From Liolophura sinensis (taxonomy: Eukaryota > Mollusca > Polyplacophora > Chitonida > Chitonidae), in contig NC_088300.1 in NCBI RefSeq assembly GCF_032854445.1, positions 24,287,608 to 24,351,607 of the forward strand: a stretch of DNA of 64,000 nucleotides. The letters run 5' to 3'. The position numbers and the translations under genes were made by a program. The notes beneath the pieces are model-generated. The model was given only the letters and a program-made list of their open reading frames with translations. It was not told the origin of the DNA and made no database searches. Each line of letters begins with the position of its first letter. The stretch's first letter is position 1. Below are positions 1-10,379 of the stretch, piece after piece.

Positions 1-342
1 GTAGAGAATGCTTCCAATTATGACTATGTGAAAGAGGTAATTTTGAAGGGTTATGAATTGGTGCCTGAAGCTTACCGCCAGAAATTTCGTAACTATGAAA
101 AAGGTAGAGATCAGACATACGCTGAGTTTGGTCGAGCTAAGGAGCAGTTGTTTGATTGCTGGTGTACAGCCAAGAAAATAGGCAAGGATTTTGAAAGTTT
201 GCGTCAGCTTGTGCTGGTAGAAGAGTTCAAGCGTTGTATTCATAATGATGTAAAGGTGTTCGTTCATGTGCAGAAGGCGAGTACACTTGAAGAGGCAGCC
301 AGTTTAGCTGATGATTATTCCTTGACACATAAGGTTACATAG
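1..342 (+). pseudogene. Gmr1-like retrotransposon gag (capsid C-terminal part, 5' truncated by window edge)
   Basis: The reading frame is open from base 1 and ends at an in-frame TAG at 340-342. It encodes a capsid segment with the conserved blocks PEAYRQKFR, LRQLVLVEEFKRC and DDYSLTHK. These resemble the SCAN-like capsid region of Gmr1-type Ty3/Gypsy elements, whose gag is the known source of the vertebrate SCAN domain. The capsid would assemble retrotransposon particles in the cytoplasm. The same frame continues without another stop from 343 to 3138, through a linker rich in Ser, Thr and Gly to the zinc knuckle. The TAG is therefore either a nonsense mutation or a gag/pol readthrough stop. 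The N-terminal gag and 5' LTR lie outside the window. Family assignment rests on motif recognition and downstream gene order. Confidence 0.85.
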
Positions 343-3138
343 ACGGGGAAGCCATTTAATTCATTTATACGTAGAAATACCCAGTCACATGCAACAGGTA
401 GAGGTAGCTCTACACAGAAGAGTTCTACACCAGGCTCCAGTGGTTCTACAGCTCATGGTTCACGTAGTTCAGGTTGGAATGGTAGTCCTCGAAATAGGGT
501 CACTTGTAATTTTTGCAAGCGGGTAGGTCACGTGATGAGTGAATGTTACACGTTGAAAAGGAGACGGGAAGCTCAGAATGAGTCTAAGCCCACAGGTCTT
601 TGTGTTGCAATGCACAAAACATTGCCGGAAGTTACATCAGCAGTTAAAAGCAGATCTGAGTTAGCTGATATGGGATTGGATAAGATTCCCAAATGCTCTA
701 TGGATAGCTTCGCTCCGTTTATCAATTCTGGTTCAGTGTCGCTTAGAAGCGACATGTCTGGTGCTACCCCTATAAAGATATTAAGGGATACTGGGGCATC
801 TCAGTCTCTGTTGTTGATGAATACTCTGCCCTTTTCTGAAGAGTCATACTCTGGGGTTCGTGCCCTTATTAGAGGTGTAGAGTCTAGTGACTTTGTCAGT
901 GTTCCCCTTCATGATATTTATTTGTCATCAGATTTGATATCTGGACCTGTCAGGGTAGGCATTAAGCCTTCATTACCTTTTGAGGGTATTCATTTGTTGT
1001 TGGGAAATGACTTAGCACATGATAAGGTTACTGTTGATCCCTTAATGGTTGATAAGCCTTCTCTGAATTCAGTCACAGAGCCAGTTGAAAGCAAGATAGC
1101 GGGTTTATATCCGTCCTGTGTTGTTACAAGAGCTATGTCTAGAAAAGTCAGTACAGACCAGGGTAGTACTGTTGATTTGAGTGAGACTTTTCTCAACAAC
1201 ATGTTGGATGGAGATTCTTCCAAATTAGACAGCCAGCAGGAAGTAGATACTAATTTTGTTAGTGGTGATCAGCCATTTTGTAGGACTGAGTTGATTGCTG
1301 AACAACACAGTGATCCAAGTATTTCTTGCTTGTTTAATGATGCAGCTAAAGATGGTGAATCTTTACCTGACCCATGCTACTACTATGTCAAGTCTGGCAT
1401 ATTGATGCGGCAGTGGAGGCCTCCCGATGTTTCGTTGGAGGATGAATGGGCAGTTAAGCATCAGGTAGTTGTGCCCAAGTCTTATCGTAAAGACATACTG
1501 ACTATAGCGCATGAAACGCCGTTAGCAGGTCATTTAGGTGTTAATAAGACCTATCATAAGATTCTCAGTCATTTTTATTGGCCAGGAATAAGGAAAGATG
1601 TTACTGAATTTTGCAGGTCTTGTCATGCATGTCAGTTAGTGGGGAAACCTAACCAGACAATTCCCAAGGCAGCCTTGAGGCCTATTCCTGCAATTGGTGA
1701 GCCATTCAGTAGAATCTTAATAGATTGTGTTGGTCCGCTACCTAAGACAAAGTCTGGAAATCAGTATATGTTAACTATAATGTGTACTTCAACTCGTTTC
1801 CCTGAGGCAATTCCACTAAGGAATATTACTGCCAAGACTGTAATTAAGGCTTTAGTTAAGTTCTTCACCATGTTTGGTCTGCCTAAGTCAGTACAGTCAG
1901 ACCAGGGTTCAAATTTCATGTCTGGTGTGTTCCAACAAGTTATGCATGAGCTACGTATTAGCCAGTATAAGTCCTCAGCTTATCACCCACAAACTCAAGG
2001 AGCACTAGAGAGATTCCATCAGACACTGAAAAGTATGATAAGAACTTACTGCTTTGAGACAGGGAAAGATTGGGACGAGGGTGTACCTTTGTTAATGTTT
2101 GCTGTAAGAGAGTCTATACAAGAGTCACTTGGATTTAGTCTATTTGAGCTTGTGTTTGGCCATACTGTGCGTGGTCCACTACAGTATGTGTCAAGATTTC
2201 GTACTAAGCTCAACAGAGTATGTGAGTTAGCCAGAGAGAATCTTACAGCTTCTCAGAAGAGTATGAAAACTAAGTATGACAAAGAGACAGTAAGACGCAG
2301 ATTTGAAGTTGGTCAGAAGGTATTGGCCTTACTTCCAGTTAGTGGTAAGCCACGTGAGGCTCGTTATTTTGGACCTTATGTAGTAGACAAGAGGCTAAGT
2401 GATCTTAATTATATTATTTTCACACCTGATCGGCGCAAATCTAGACAACTTTGTCACATTAACATGTTAAAGCCATATGTAGACAGAGATAGCACTGATC
2501 TCAATATTGTACATCCTAGTGGAGTTGCTATCTCTTGTTTTCCAGTGCCAAGTTGTAAGAGAGAGTTAAAGCGTTTTTTGGGCATGGCAGTTTATTATCG
2601 TAAGTTCTGTAGGAACTTTTCATTTGTTAGTGAGCCACTAACTCAGCTGTTAAAGAAAAGTGCTAAATTCTTGTGGTCCATTGAGTGTCAGAGATCTTTT
2701 GATAGATTAAAGGCCATGCTAAGCAGCGGCCCCATACTTGTAGCACCTGATTTTAATTTACCATTTAAGCTAGCTGTTGATGCTAGTGATATATCTGCTG
2801 GGGCAGTTTTGTTACAAGAAAGTGAAACAGATCACGTTGATCACCCTGTATGTTTTTTCTCTCGCAAATTTGACAAGTGCCAGAGAAATTATTCGACAAT
2901 AGAAAAGGAGTGTCTGTCCTTGATTCTAGCATTACAGCATTTTGAAGTATATGTGACTTCGTCAAGTTACCCCATTGTTGTGTATACAGATCACAATCCC
3001 TTGACCTTCTTGCACAAACTAAAAGGTAAAAACCGAAGATTGTTACGGTGGAGTTTGCTTTTGCAAGAATTTAATCTAGAGATTAGACACATAAAAGGGA
3101 AAGATAATGTGATTGCTGATTGTTTGTCACGTGTCTAG
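343..3138 (+). pseudogene. Gmr1-like pol: zinc knuckle, protease, integrase, RNase H; reverse transcriptase core deleted
   Basis: Continuous frame after the gag TAG. Order of domains: CCHC knuckle CNFCKRVGHVMSEC (about 508-549); aspartic protease with DTGA (787-798); integrase HHCC zinc domain (about 1510-1640); integrase core with catalytic D, D and E near 1723, 1900 and 2008 (motifs ILIDCVGP, VQSDQGSNF, ALERF); GPY-type module (about 2365-2490); a short RT connection piece KRELKRFLGMAVYYRKF (about 2560-2610); RNase H with VDAS, IEKE, TDHNP and ADCLSRV ending at the stop. Integrase ahead of RNase H is the Gmr1 order, not the usual Gypsy order. No palm or YxDD motif exists between the GPY module and the connection piece. 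About 2500-2550 therefore looks like an in-frame deletion junction. The element cannot reverse-transcribe itself, although integrase and RNase H residues look intact. Confidence 0.9.
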
Positions 3139-3240
3139 TTGGTTTTCTGCAGCTTTGTTTTTAAAGACTGTGGTAAACGTTATTATTATTCATAATTATG
3201 AATATGTTAAAGAAAGTTTTATGCAAAACTTTCTTTCCCT

Positions 3241-3252
3241 GAAGGGTGGGGG
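3241..3252 (+). other. Polypurine tract of the Gmr1-like element
   Basis: The purine-rich run GAAGGGTGGGGG, with one T, lies directly before the presumed LTR start TGTTATGAAAG. This is where plus-strand priming occurs in LTR retrotransposons. It is about 100 bases after the pol stop codon. Confidence 0.7.
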
Positions 3253-4266
3253 TGTTATGAAAGACTATTTAACGTCTTCATGTACTGTTAGTCTGCGGAC
3301 CTTTGTGAAAGCATAACAGGCCCTGTTATATATGTACAGCGCGGACCTGGTCGAAAGCACCTTGTTCAATGCTCTGTTTATTTAACTGGCTGGTCATTGG
3401 CTGTTAATTCTGTGTTTAAAAATAGTTGAAGCCACCTGGAGCGTATATAAGCCGTGTTTTCTGTGCAGAAAGGAGGTATTTCTGCTGCATCCACTGGGAG
3501 CCAGGAGAGTGTGCGACGCTCTCGTATCGAGTCCATTATATTTATATGAGCTGGTGATGCCAGTTTCATTTGGGAGAACAAATATTTATAAGCCGGCACC
3601 GTTTGTGTACCACAGTAGTACCGATGTCTGGTTTATGTGAATTTCTGCGGAAGTCACGTTTATTGGTGTTCGGATCTTTATTATGATTATACAGTGTGGA
3701 CTGTGTAATTTGTTTAACACGCTGACCTCACCTGACCGACAAGGTCGTCAAGGACTCTAAACTGAAGTTTTCAGTTTTGCAAAGGACGTTCGTTCTGCCA
3801 CAAGGTGACATTACTCTACGTCTCTGAACGGCTCGTTTGTGAGCTTCTGCGGGATCTGAGACTGATCTGAAGTGGATTATACCTCCATGCCTGTATTTAC
3901 CCTGTGTTGTGCTCTGCGGGTGTGACGTCATTCAAAGGCTTGACTGTTCCAGTTCTGTGTAACCTGTGTACTGTGTTCGTGTTCGCTAACCTAGCGAAGT
4001 ACCTGACTGGGACAATTTGTGACTTGTGTGAATTGTGTGTTTATCCCATGGTCTTTACGTTGGATTTCCTGGAATACATTCCTTGGGATGCAAAGGTGAA
4101 CTGGAAACTTGTAAAGACCGGTAATACCGATGTGTATGTTTTTTTATGTTGTTGTTGTTGAACTGTCTGTAAAACTGTACGTCTCATTTTATATATAAAG
4201 CATTGTTTACATTGTAATATTGAGTCACTGAGTCTGTTTTCTGTTGCCGTTTTCAATACCGTAACA
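3253..4266 (+). mobile_element. 3' LTR of the Gmr1-like element
   Basis: About 1014 bp. It begins TGTTATG right after the polypurine tract and ends at CCGTAACA, so the ends form the short TGTTA/TAACA inverted repeat typical of LTRs. A TATA box lies about 190 bp in. The only polyadenylation-like sequence noticed is TATAAAGC near 4194. The 5' LTR is outside the window, so LTR-LTR identity and target duplication cannot be checked. The right end abuts the 51-bp minisatellite, so the element either landed at the array edge or the array expanded beside it. Confidence 0.7.
3444..3450 (+). promoter_or_regulatory. TATA box in the LTR
   Basis: TATATAA within GAGCGTATATAAGCCGTG, in the position expected for the U3 promoter of an LTR about 1 kb long. 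Inferred from sequence and position only. Confidence 0.5.
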
Positions 4267-4269
4267 ACA

Positions 4270-7200
4270 GTCATGAGTTGACATACATGTGTTTGTATCT
4301 GTATCCATTCACAGAAGACCATGTTGTATTTGTACCTTCGTCCATTCACAGAAGACCGTCATATATTTGTACCTTCATCCATTCACAGAAGACATACATG
4401 AGTTGACATTCATGTATTTGTACATTCAGCCATTCATGGAAGGCCGTCATGAGTTGTCATACATGTGTTTGTACCTTCAGCCAATCACAGTTGACCGCAC
4501 GAGTTGACATACATGTGTTTGTACCTTCATCCATTTACAGAAAATCGTCATATATTTGTACCTTCATCCATTCACAGAAGACAGTGATGAGTTGACATTC
4601 ATGTATTGGTACCTTCATCCATTCACAGAAGACCGTCATGTTTTTGTACCTTCATCCATTCACAGAAGACAGTGATGAGTTGACATTCATGTATTTGTAC
4701 CTCCTCCTTTCACAGAAAACCATCATAAGTTGACATACATGCGTTTGTACCTTCATCCAATCACAGTAGACCGTCATGAGTTGACATGCATGTGTTTGTA
4801 CCTTCATCCATTTACAGAAAATCGTCATGTATTTGTACCTTCATCCATTCCCAGATAATAGTCATGAGTTGACATACATGCGTTTGTGCCTTCATCCATT
4901 CACAGAAGATCTTTATGAGTTGACATACATGTATTTGCACCTTTATCCTTTTACAGAAAATCGTCGTGTATTTGTACCTTCATCTATTCCCAGACGACAG
5001 TCATGAGTTGACATATATGCGTTTGTACCTTCATCCATTCACATAAGACAGTCATTAGTTTACATACATGCATTTGTACCTTCATCCATTCATGGAAGAC
5101 CGTCATGCGTTGACATACATGTATTTGTACCTTCATCCATTCACAGAAGACCGTCATGAGTTGACATACCCGTATTGGTACCTTCATCCATTCAGCTATA
5201 AGTTAACATTCATGTATTTGTACCTTCATCCATTCACAGAAGACAATCATAAGTTGACATACATGCGTTTGTACCTTCATCCAATCACAGTTGACCGTTA
5301 TGAGTTGACATACATGCGTTGTATTTATACCTTCATCCATTTACTAAAAATCGTCATGTATTTGTACCGTCATCCTTTCCAAGAAGACAGTCATGAGTTG
5401 ACATACATGCGTTGTATATATCCATTCACAGAAGAATGTCACTGGTTAACATATGTGAATTTGTACCTTCATCCATTTACAGTAGACCGTTTTGAGTTGA
5501 CATACATCTATTTGTACCTTCATCCATTTTCAGAAAATCGTCATGTATTTGTACCTTCATCCATTCCCAGAAGACAGTAATGAGTTGACATTCATGCGTT
5601 TGTACCTTCATCCATTCACATAAGGCCGTCATGTATTTGTATTTTCATCCATTCACAGAAGACAGTCATGAGTTGACATTCATGTATTTATACCTTCATC
5701 CATTTACTAAAAATCGTCATATATTTGTACCGTCATCCTTTCCAAGAGGACAATCATGAGTTGACATACATGCGTTGTATATATCCATTCACAGAAGACT
5801 GTCATTGTTTAACATATGTGAATTTGTACCTTCATCCATTTACAGTAGACCGTTTTGAGTTGACATACATGTATTTGTATCTTCATCCATTTTCAGAAAA
5901 TAGTGATGTATTTGTATCTTCATCCATTTACAGACGACAATCATGAGTTGACATACATGCATTTGTACCATTATCCATTTACAAAAGACCATCATGAGTT
6001 GACATACATGCGTTTGTACCTTCATCCATTCACAGCAGACCGCCATGGATTTGTACCTTCATTCATTTACAGAAGACAGTCATGAGTTGACGTACATGCA
6101 TTTAGACATTCATCCCTTCACAGAAGACTATCATTAGTTGTGATACATGTATTTGCACTGTCGCCCTTTTACACAGGACAGTCATGAGTTTAAATACATC
6201 ATTTGTACCTTCATCCATTTACAGAAAGCCATCATGAGTTGACATACATGTATTTGTACCTTCATTCATTCACAGAAGACCGTCATATGTTTGTATCTTC
6301 ATCCATTCACGGAAGACAGTCATGAGTTGACATACATGCGTTTGTACCTTCATTTATTTACAGAAGACCGTCATGAGTTGACATACATGTATTTGTCCCT
6401 TCATCCATTCACAGAAGACCATCATGAGTTGTCATACATGTATTTGTACCTTTATCCATTCACAGAAGACCGTCATGAGTTGACATTCATGTATTGGTAC
6501 CTTCATTTATTCACAGATGACCGTTATGTATTTGTACATTCATCCATTTACAGAAGACAGTCATGAGTTGACATACATGTATTTGTACATTCATCCATTC
6601 ACAGAATACCATCATGAGTTGTCAAACAAGTATTTAGACATTCATCCATTCAAAGAAGACCGTTACGAGTTGACATACATGTATTTGTACCTTCATCCAT
6701 TCACAGAAGACCATCATGAGTTGACATGCATGTATGTTTACCTTCATTTATTCACAGAAGAACGTCATGTGTCTGTACCTAAATCCATTCACAGAAGACA
6801 GTCATGAGTTGTTATACATGTATTTGTACCTTCGTCCATTCACAGAAGTCCGTCGTGAGTTGACATACATGTATTTGTCCCTTCATCCATTCACAGAAGA
6901 CCGTTCTGAGTTGACATACATGTATTGGTACCTTCATCCATTTACAGAAGACCGTCATGTATTTGTACCTTCATCCATTTACAGAAGACCATCATGAGTT
7001 GTTATGCATGTATTTGTTCCTTCATCAATTCACAGAAGACTATCATGAGTTGACATTCATGTATTGGTACCTTCATTTATTCACAGATGACCGTTATGTA
7101 TTTGTACCTGAATCCATTCACAGTAGACCATCATGAGTTGTTATACATGTATTTGCACCTTTATCCATTCACAGAAGACCGTCATGTTTTTGTGCCTTCA

Positions 7201-7345
7201 TCCATTCACACAAGACAGTCATGAGTTGACATTCATGTATTTCTCCCTTCATCCATTCACAGAAGACCATCATTAGTTGACATACATGCAGTTGTACCTT
7301 CATCCATTCACAGAAGATCGTCATGAGCTGACATACTTGTATCTT
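4270..7345. repeat. Minisatellite array A (51-bp unit with 37-bp variant)
   Basis: Roughly sixty degenerate units. The main unit reads GTCATGAGTTGACATACATG, then TATTTGTACCTTCATCCATT, then CACAGAAGACC (51 bp). A shorter form lacks the 14 bases AGTTGACATACATG and is 37 bp. This matches a deletion between the two ATG-containing halves. Long and short units alternate irregularly. Because 51 is divisible by three and the unit lacks stops in one frame, many ORFs of 60-170 codons with a 17-residue period appear here. The 37-bp units shift the frame, and I do not regard these ORFs as genes. Confidence 0.95.
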
Positions 7346-7529
7346 CATTCATCCAAGAATCCCTAGCCGATCATCTTTAGTTAAAAACCTAAAATTAATA
7401 TATTAATTAATATATTTTTATTTGCAGCCACTCATTTGAGATTATCTTGAGTTAAACGGAATGACCACGTAAGATGAATGCCGGCAAATGCTGTGATTGC
7501 GATAGACCATATTCGTACTGTACGTCGCC

Positions 7530-8506
7530 AATGACATCACATGACTTGTCTACATCTTTCTATTTAGGTGCGAATACAGTCCTTGTGAACTTTACTCATG
7601 CAAGTCTGACCTTAAAAACCTGTTTTACGGGCAGAGAAAAATCGCTGTGACATCAGTGATAACATACATTGTCAATATGTCAATACGTATACACATGTAA
7701 TCATAAAGAATGGTTATAGGTATTTCAAAACACAGCTTTCAATGGTTTTTCTATTGGTGTTCCATTTAACTCCTTCAAGACGATATTGATTTAAGATATT
7801 TTCATCTACATCCACTCATGTAAGACAAACTGCCGTTTAATAGCATATTTGTTTTCTCTGTTTACCGGTCATCAAGATAATTTTGAGCTAATCTGTTTGT
7901 ATCTCACATTTTTTATCTGCATTCATCCATATAAGATCATCTTTACATGCACTTATAAACTACTTTGATCTCCATTCAACTGTATAAAATCATCTCGACT
8001 TTACATGTATTATTTTCATGCATTCATGTAAGGCTCTCCTTACTTGACATTTTTATTTCCATTGAATTATATAAAATTATACTAACTTAAGATTTTTGAT
8101 ATCAATCCATTCATTCATATAGATCATCCCAACAGGGATGCAAGTTGTTTTTTGGACGACTACAATCAAGTGAAGTTCAATAGTTTTGTATAACGTTAAG
8201 TGTATTGCAGGCTCCAAGGTATCAACATGCCACTAAAGACGGATCCACAACTAGAACAAATATAAAATCATGTATGCAACGGCATGGCATGTAGTTTAAA
8301 TCTGCACACATCTTTCTTTCATATAGAAACCAGCTTCGAGTAAATCTTAGATTAAAGGTGATAATACACACTCCTTGTGAATTTACAATAAATAAACATA
8401 ACAAATGAATAAATACAAAATGAAGATCTGATCCTTAATGTGACAGATATTTCTATTTAACTTAGTGCTTATCTTCTAACTTGTCTTCCAAATGAGTACA
8501 GCTCAC
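7530..8506. repeat. Duplicated flank, copy A
   Basis: Diverged copy of about 9645-10345. Shared stretches include GACATCACATGACTT, CTCTGTTTACCGGTCATCAAGAT, TTTTTGGACGACTA, GCAACGGCATGGCAT, AAATCTGCACACAT and AATTTACAATAAATAAACAT, in the same order. No long ORF is present. Bases 7346-7530 are AT-rich and hold nothing I recognise. Confidence 0.85.
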
Positions 8507-8678
8507 GAGAGAGACTGAAATTTTGTAAGTCTAATGTCCATTGCGCTAGAGGGACGTTTCTGGGTATCTGTTCTCTGTCGGTTGATCACGCTGAAGCACT
8601 GTGGCGGCATACTGATGGCAGGATACTTGGTATTAGTACGTGGTGGCTGGTCAGCATCGCCGCCAATGGAAGAAGAGC
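8507..8678 (-). pseudogene. CIPC-like paralogue, exon fragment (region before the C-terminal coiled coil)
   Basis: On the minus strand an acceptor (pyrimidine tract, then TTACAAG) opens this exon at 8678 and CTCTC|GTGAGC closes it at 8507. It encodes KYPAISMPPQCFSVINRQRT and then RLTKFQSLS. These align with KFPAIRMSSKCFNSVIKRQR and RFGLSKFQSLS in the last exon of the gene at 42-61 kb. Its entry phase matches the donor of the exon at 8956-9119, giving the junction RAG-SSSIGG. The coiled-coil C-terminus that defines the family is not attached. It is probably a duplicated, partly degraded copy, although an alternative downstream exon cannot be excluded. Confidence 0.6.
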
Positions 8679-8955
8679 CTTGTAAGAAAGTTAAGAATAG
8701 TTTTAATAACAACATTTCACCATAGCCTACATAGGATCTTCTTCGGGATGAACAAAAATTAGTTAGATTTAACCGAAGCAAAAGACAACTTGACGTGAAC
8801 TCCCAATCATTCCTTTTATTACAGTAAAGCATTTTAAAATGTGTGAAAATCACGAAAAGTTCAGAACTTAGGTTACAGACATCTCAGTGTATATTATTTG
8901 CGTTTCCGTGCCCAAGATTGTTTTTTAAAATCCATTAAGGCTCTCAGAAGCTTAC

Positions 8956-9119
8956 CTGCTCTGATGTCTGGCAGATGTGGAGCCCATGGCAGATGAAATC
9001 TGAATCCTTGAAATGCTATCTGTGAAGGCCCTGTTGCTTGTTCGTCAGGCATATTTTTGAGCTTGGATGACAGGAAATACTGACAGTATAACGGGAGGAC
9101 CACTAATCCATGGTGTGCA
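8956..9119 (-). pseudogene. CIPC-like paralogue, exon fragment (FQGFRFHLPWAPHL block)
   Basis: The minus-strand frame contains FQGFRFHLPWAPHLPDIRAG and ends at donor GCAG|GTAAGC. The intact gene has FQGFQFQLPWAPHLSGFNSG in its exon at 44160-44303, also ending at a phase-1 donor. Sequence further upstream in the exon is only weakly similar. The 9119 boundary is a guess based on an acceptor-like GATTACAG, and its phase does not match the intact gene. The exon lies between the two minisatellite blocks, so the arrays occupy its presumed introns. Confidence 0.6.
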
Positions 9120-9186
9120 CTGTAATCATTCAAGTGAAATTATCTTAATGCGACACATTTATATTTCCAGCCATTAACATAAGACC

Positions 9187-9655
9187 ATTATGAGTTGACG
9201 TACAAGTACTTGTACTGTCATCCATTCACAAAGGACGATCATGAGTTGACATATTTGTATCTTCATCCATTCATAAAATGCCATCATGAGTTGACATATT
9301 TGTATCTTCATTCATTCATAAAAGGCCATCATGAGTTCACATATTTGTATTTTCATCCACGCATGAAGCCATCACGAGTTGACATATTTGTATCTTCATC
9401 CATTCACAAAAAGCCATCATGAGTTGACATAGTTGTATCTTCATCCAATCATAAAAGGCCATCATGAGTTCACGTATTTGTATCTTCATCCAATCAAAAA
9501 AGGCCATCATGAGTTGACATAGTTGTATCTTCATCCAATCATAAAAGGCCATCATGAGTTCACGTATTTGTATCTTCATCCAATCATAAAAGGCCATCAT
9601 GAGTTGACATATTTGTATCTTCATCCATTCATAAAAGGCCATCATGACATCACAT
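9187..9655. repeat. Minisatellite array B (45-bp unit)
   Basis: About ten copies of a 45-bp unit beginning CATGAGTTGACATATTTGTA and ending TTCATAAAAGGCCAT. It is the unit of array A with six bases of CATACATG lost and the end diverged. Units here are more alike than in array A, which suggests later or more local amplification. ORFs over it are artefacts of a unit divisible by three. Confidence 0.95.
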
Positions 9656-10345
9656 GACTTTTCTACATAATATTGAGTTAACGTTTTTTCTCTGTTCACA
9701 GGTAATCAAGATCATCTTGAGATAAACAGTTTGTATCTGACAATTTTATCTCCATTCATTCATATAAATTCATCTCCACTTAACATTAGTATCTCCATTC
9801 ATTTACATTTATAATTCCAACCTATCATATAAAATCATCTTGAGTAACATTTATTATTTCAATCCATTTCTCTAAAATAACCTAGACCTAACATTTGTTA
9901 TATCCATTCATTTAGATTACTATTAGTTGTTATGGTTATGAAATCAACCCGACAAACAATAGGTATTTTTGGACGACTATAATCAAATGAAGTTAAATAG
10001 TTTTGCATATTCCGTTGAGTATATTGCAGGCTTCAAGGTATCAATAAGCCACTCAAGACAAATCCACAGTTAGTACAAATATAAACTCTAAAATATATGC
10101 AACGGCATGGCATATTGTTTAAATCTGCACACATTTTCCTTCCATGCATAAATAAGATCGGAGAAAATCTAACACTGAAAGCTGAATGTACACACTCCCT
10201 GGGAATTTACAATAAATAAACATAATAAATGAATAAATACAAAATAACAAACGAAGGTTTGATTCTTAATATAACAGACATTTCCATTTAACTTACAGCT
10301 CATCTTCTTCCTTGTCACTGCCAAATCTTGGACAAAACTAAGCTC
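9656..10345. repeat. Duplicated flank, copy B
   Basis: Diverged duplicate of 7530-8506 in the same orientation. Together with the arrays it shows that the whole minisatellite-plus-flank block was duplicated in tandem. The copy separates from A near the GTGAGC splice-donor-like site at about 10345 (8505 in A), that is, at the edge of an exon on the minus strand. Confidence 0.85.
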
Positions 10346-10365
10346 ACTTGCCACGGCACATGTAC
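10297..10365 (-). pseudogene. Short exon-like segment shared with 16840-16900
   Basis: On the minus strand the segment reads VASELSFVQDLAVTRKKMS and then meets a donor-like GAGCT|GTAAGTTAAA. On the plus strand at 16845-16900 a related frame reads VAGELMFGPDLQATKKFSG before AGCG|GTAAGTTAAA. The two match as nucleotide and as protein, including the GTAAGTTAAAT just past the donor. I cannot name the protein. It may be a duplicated exon of the CIPC-like paralogues or part of a repeat. Confidence 0.35.
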
Positions 10366-10379
10366 TGCGAAAGAGGGTT

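Noticed and set aside
5068-5580. 170-codon ORF of YLHPFTEDRHELTYM-like repeats as a repeat protein gene
   Set aside because: Produced by the stop-free 51-bp minisatellite unit; 37-bp units break the frame and no start context or splice sites support a gene.
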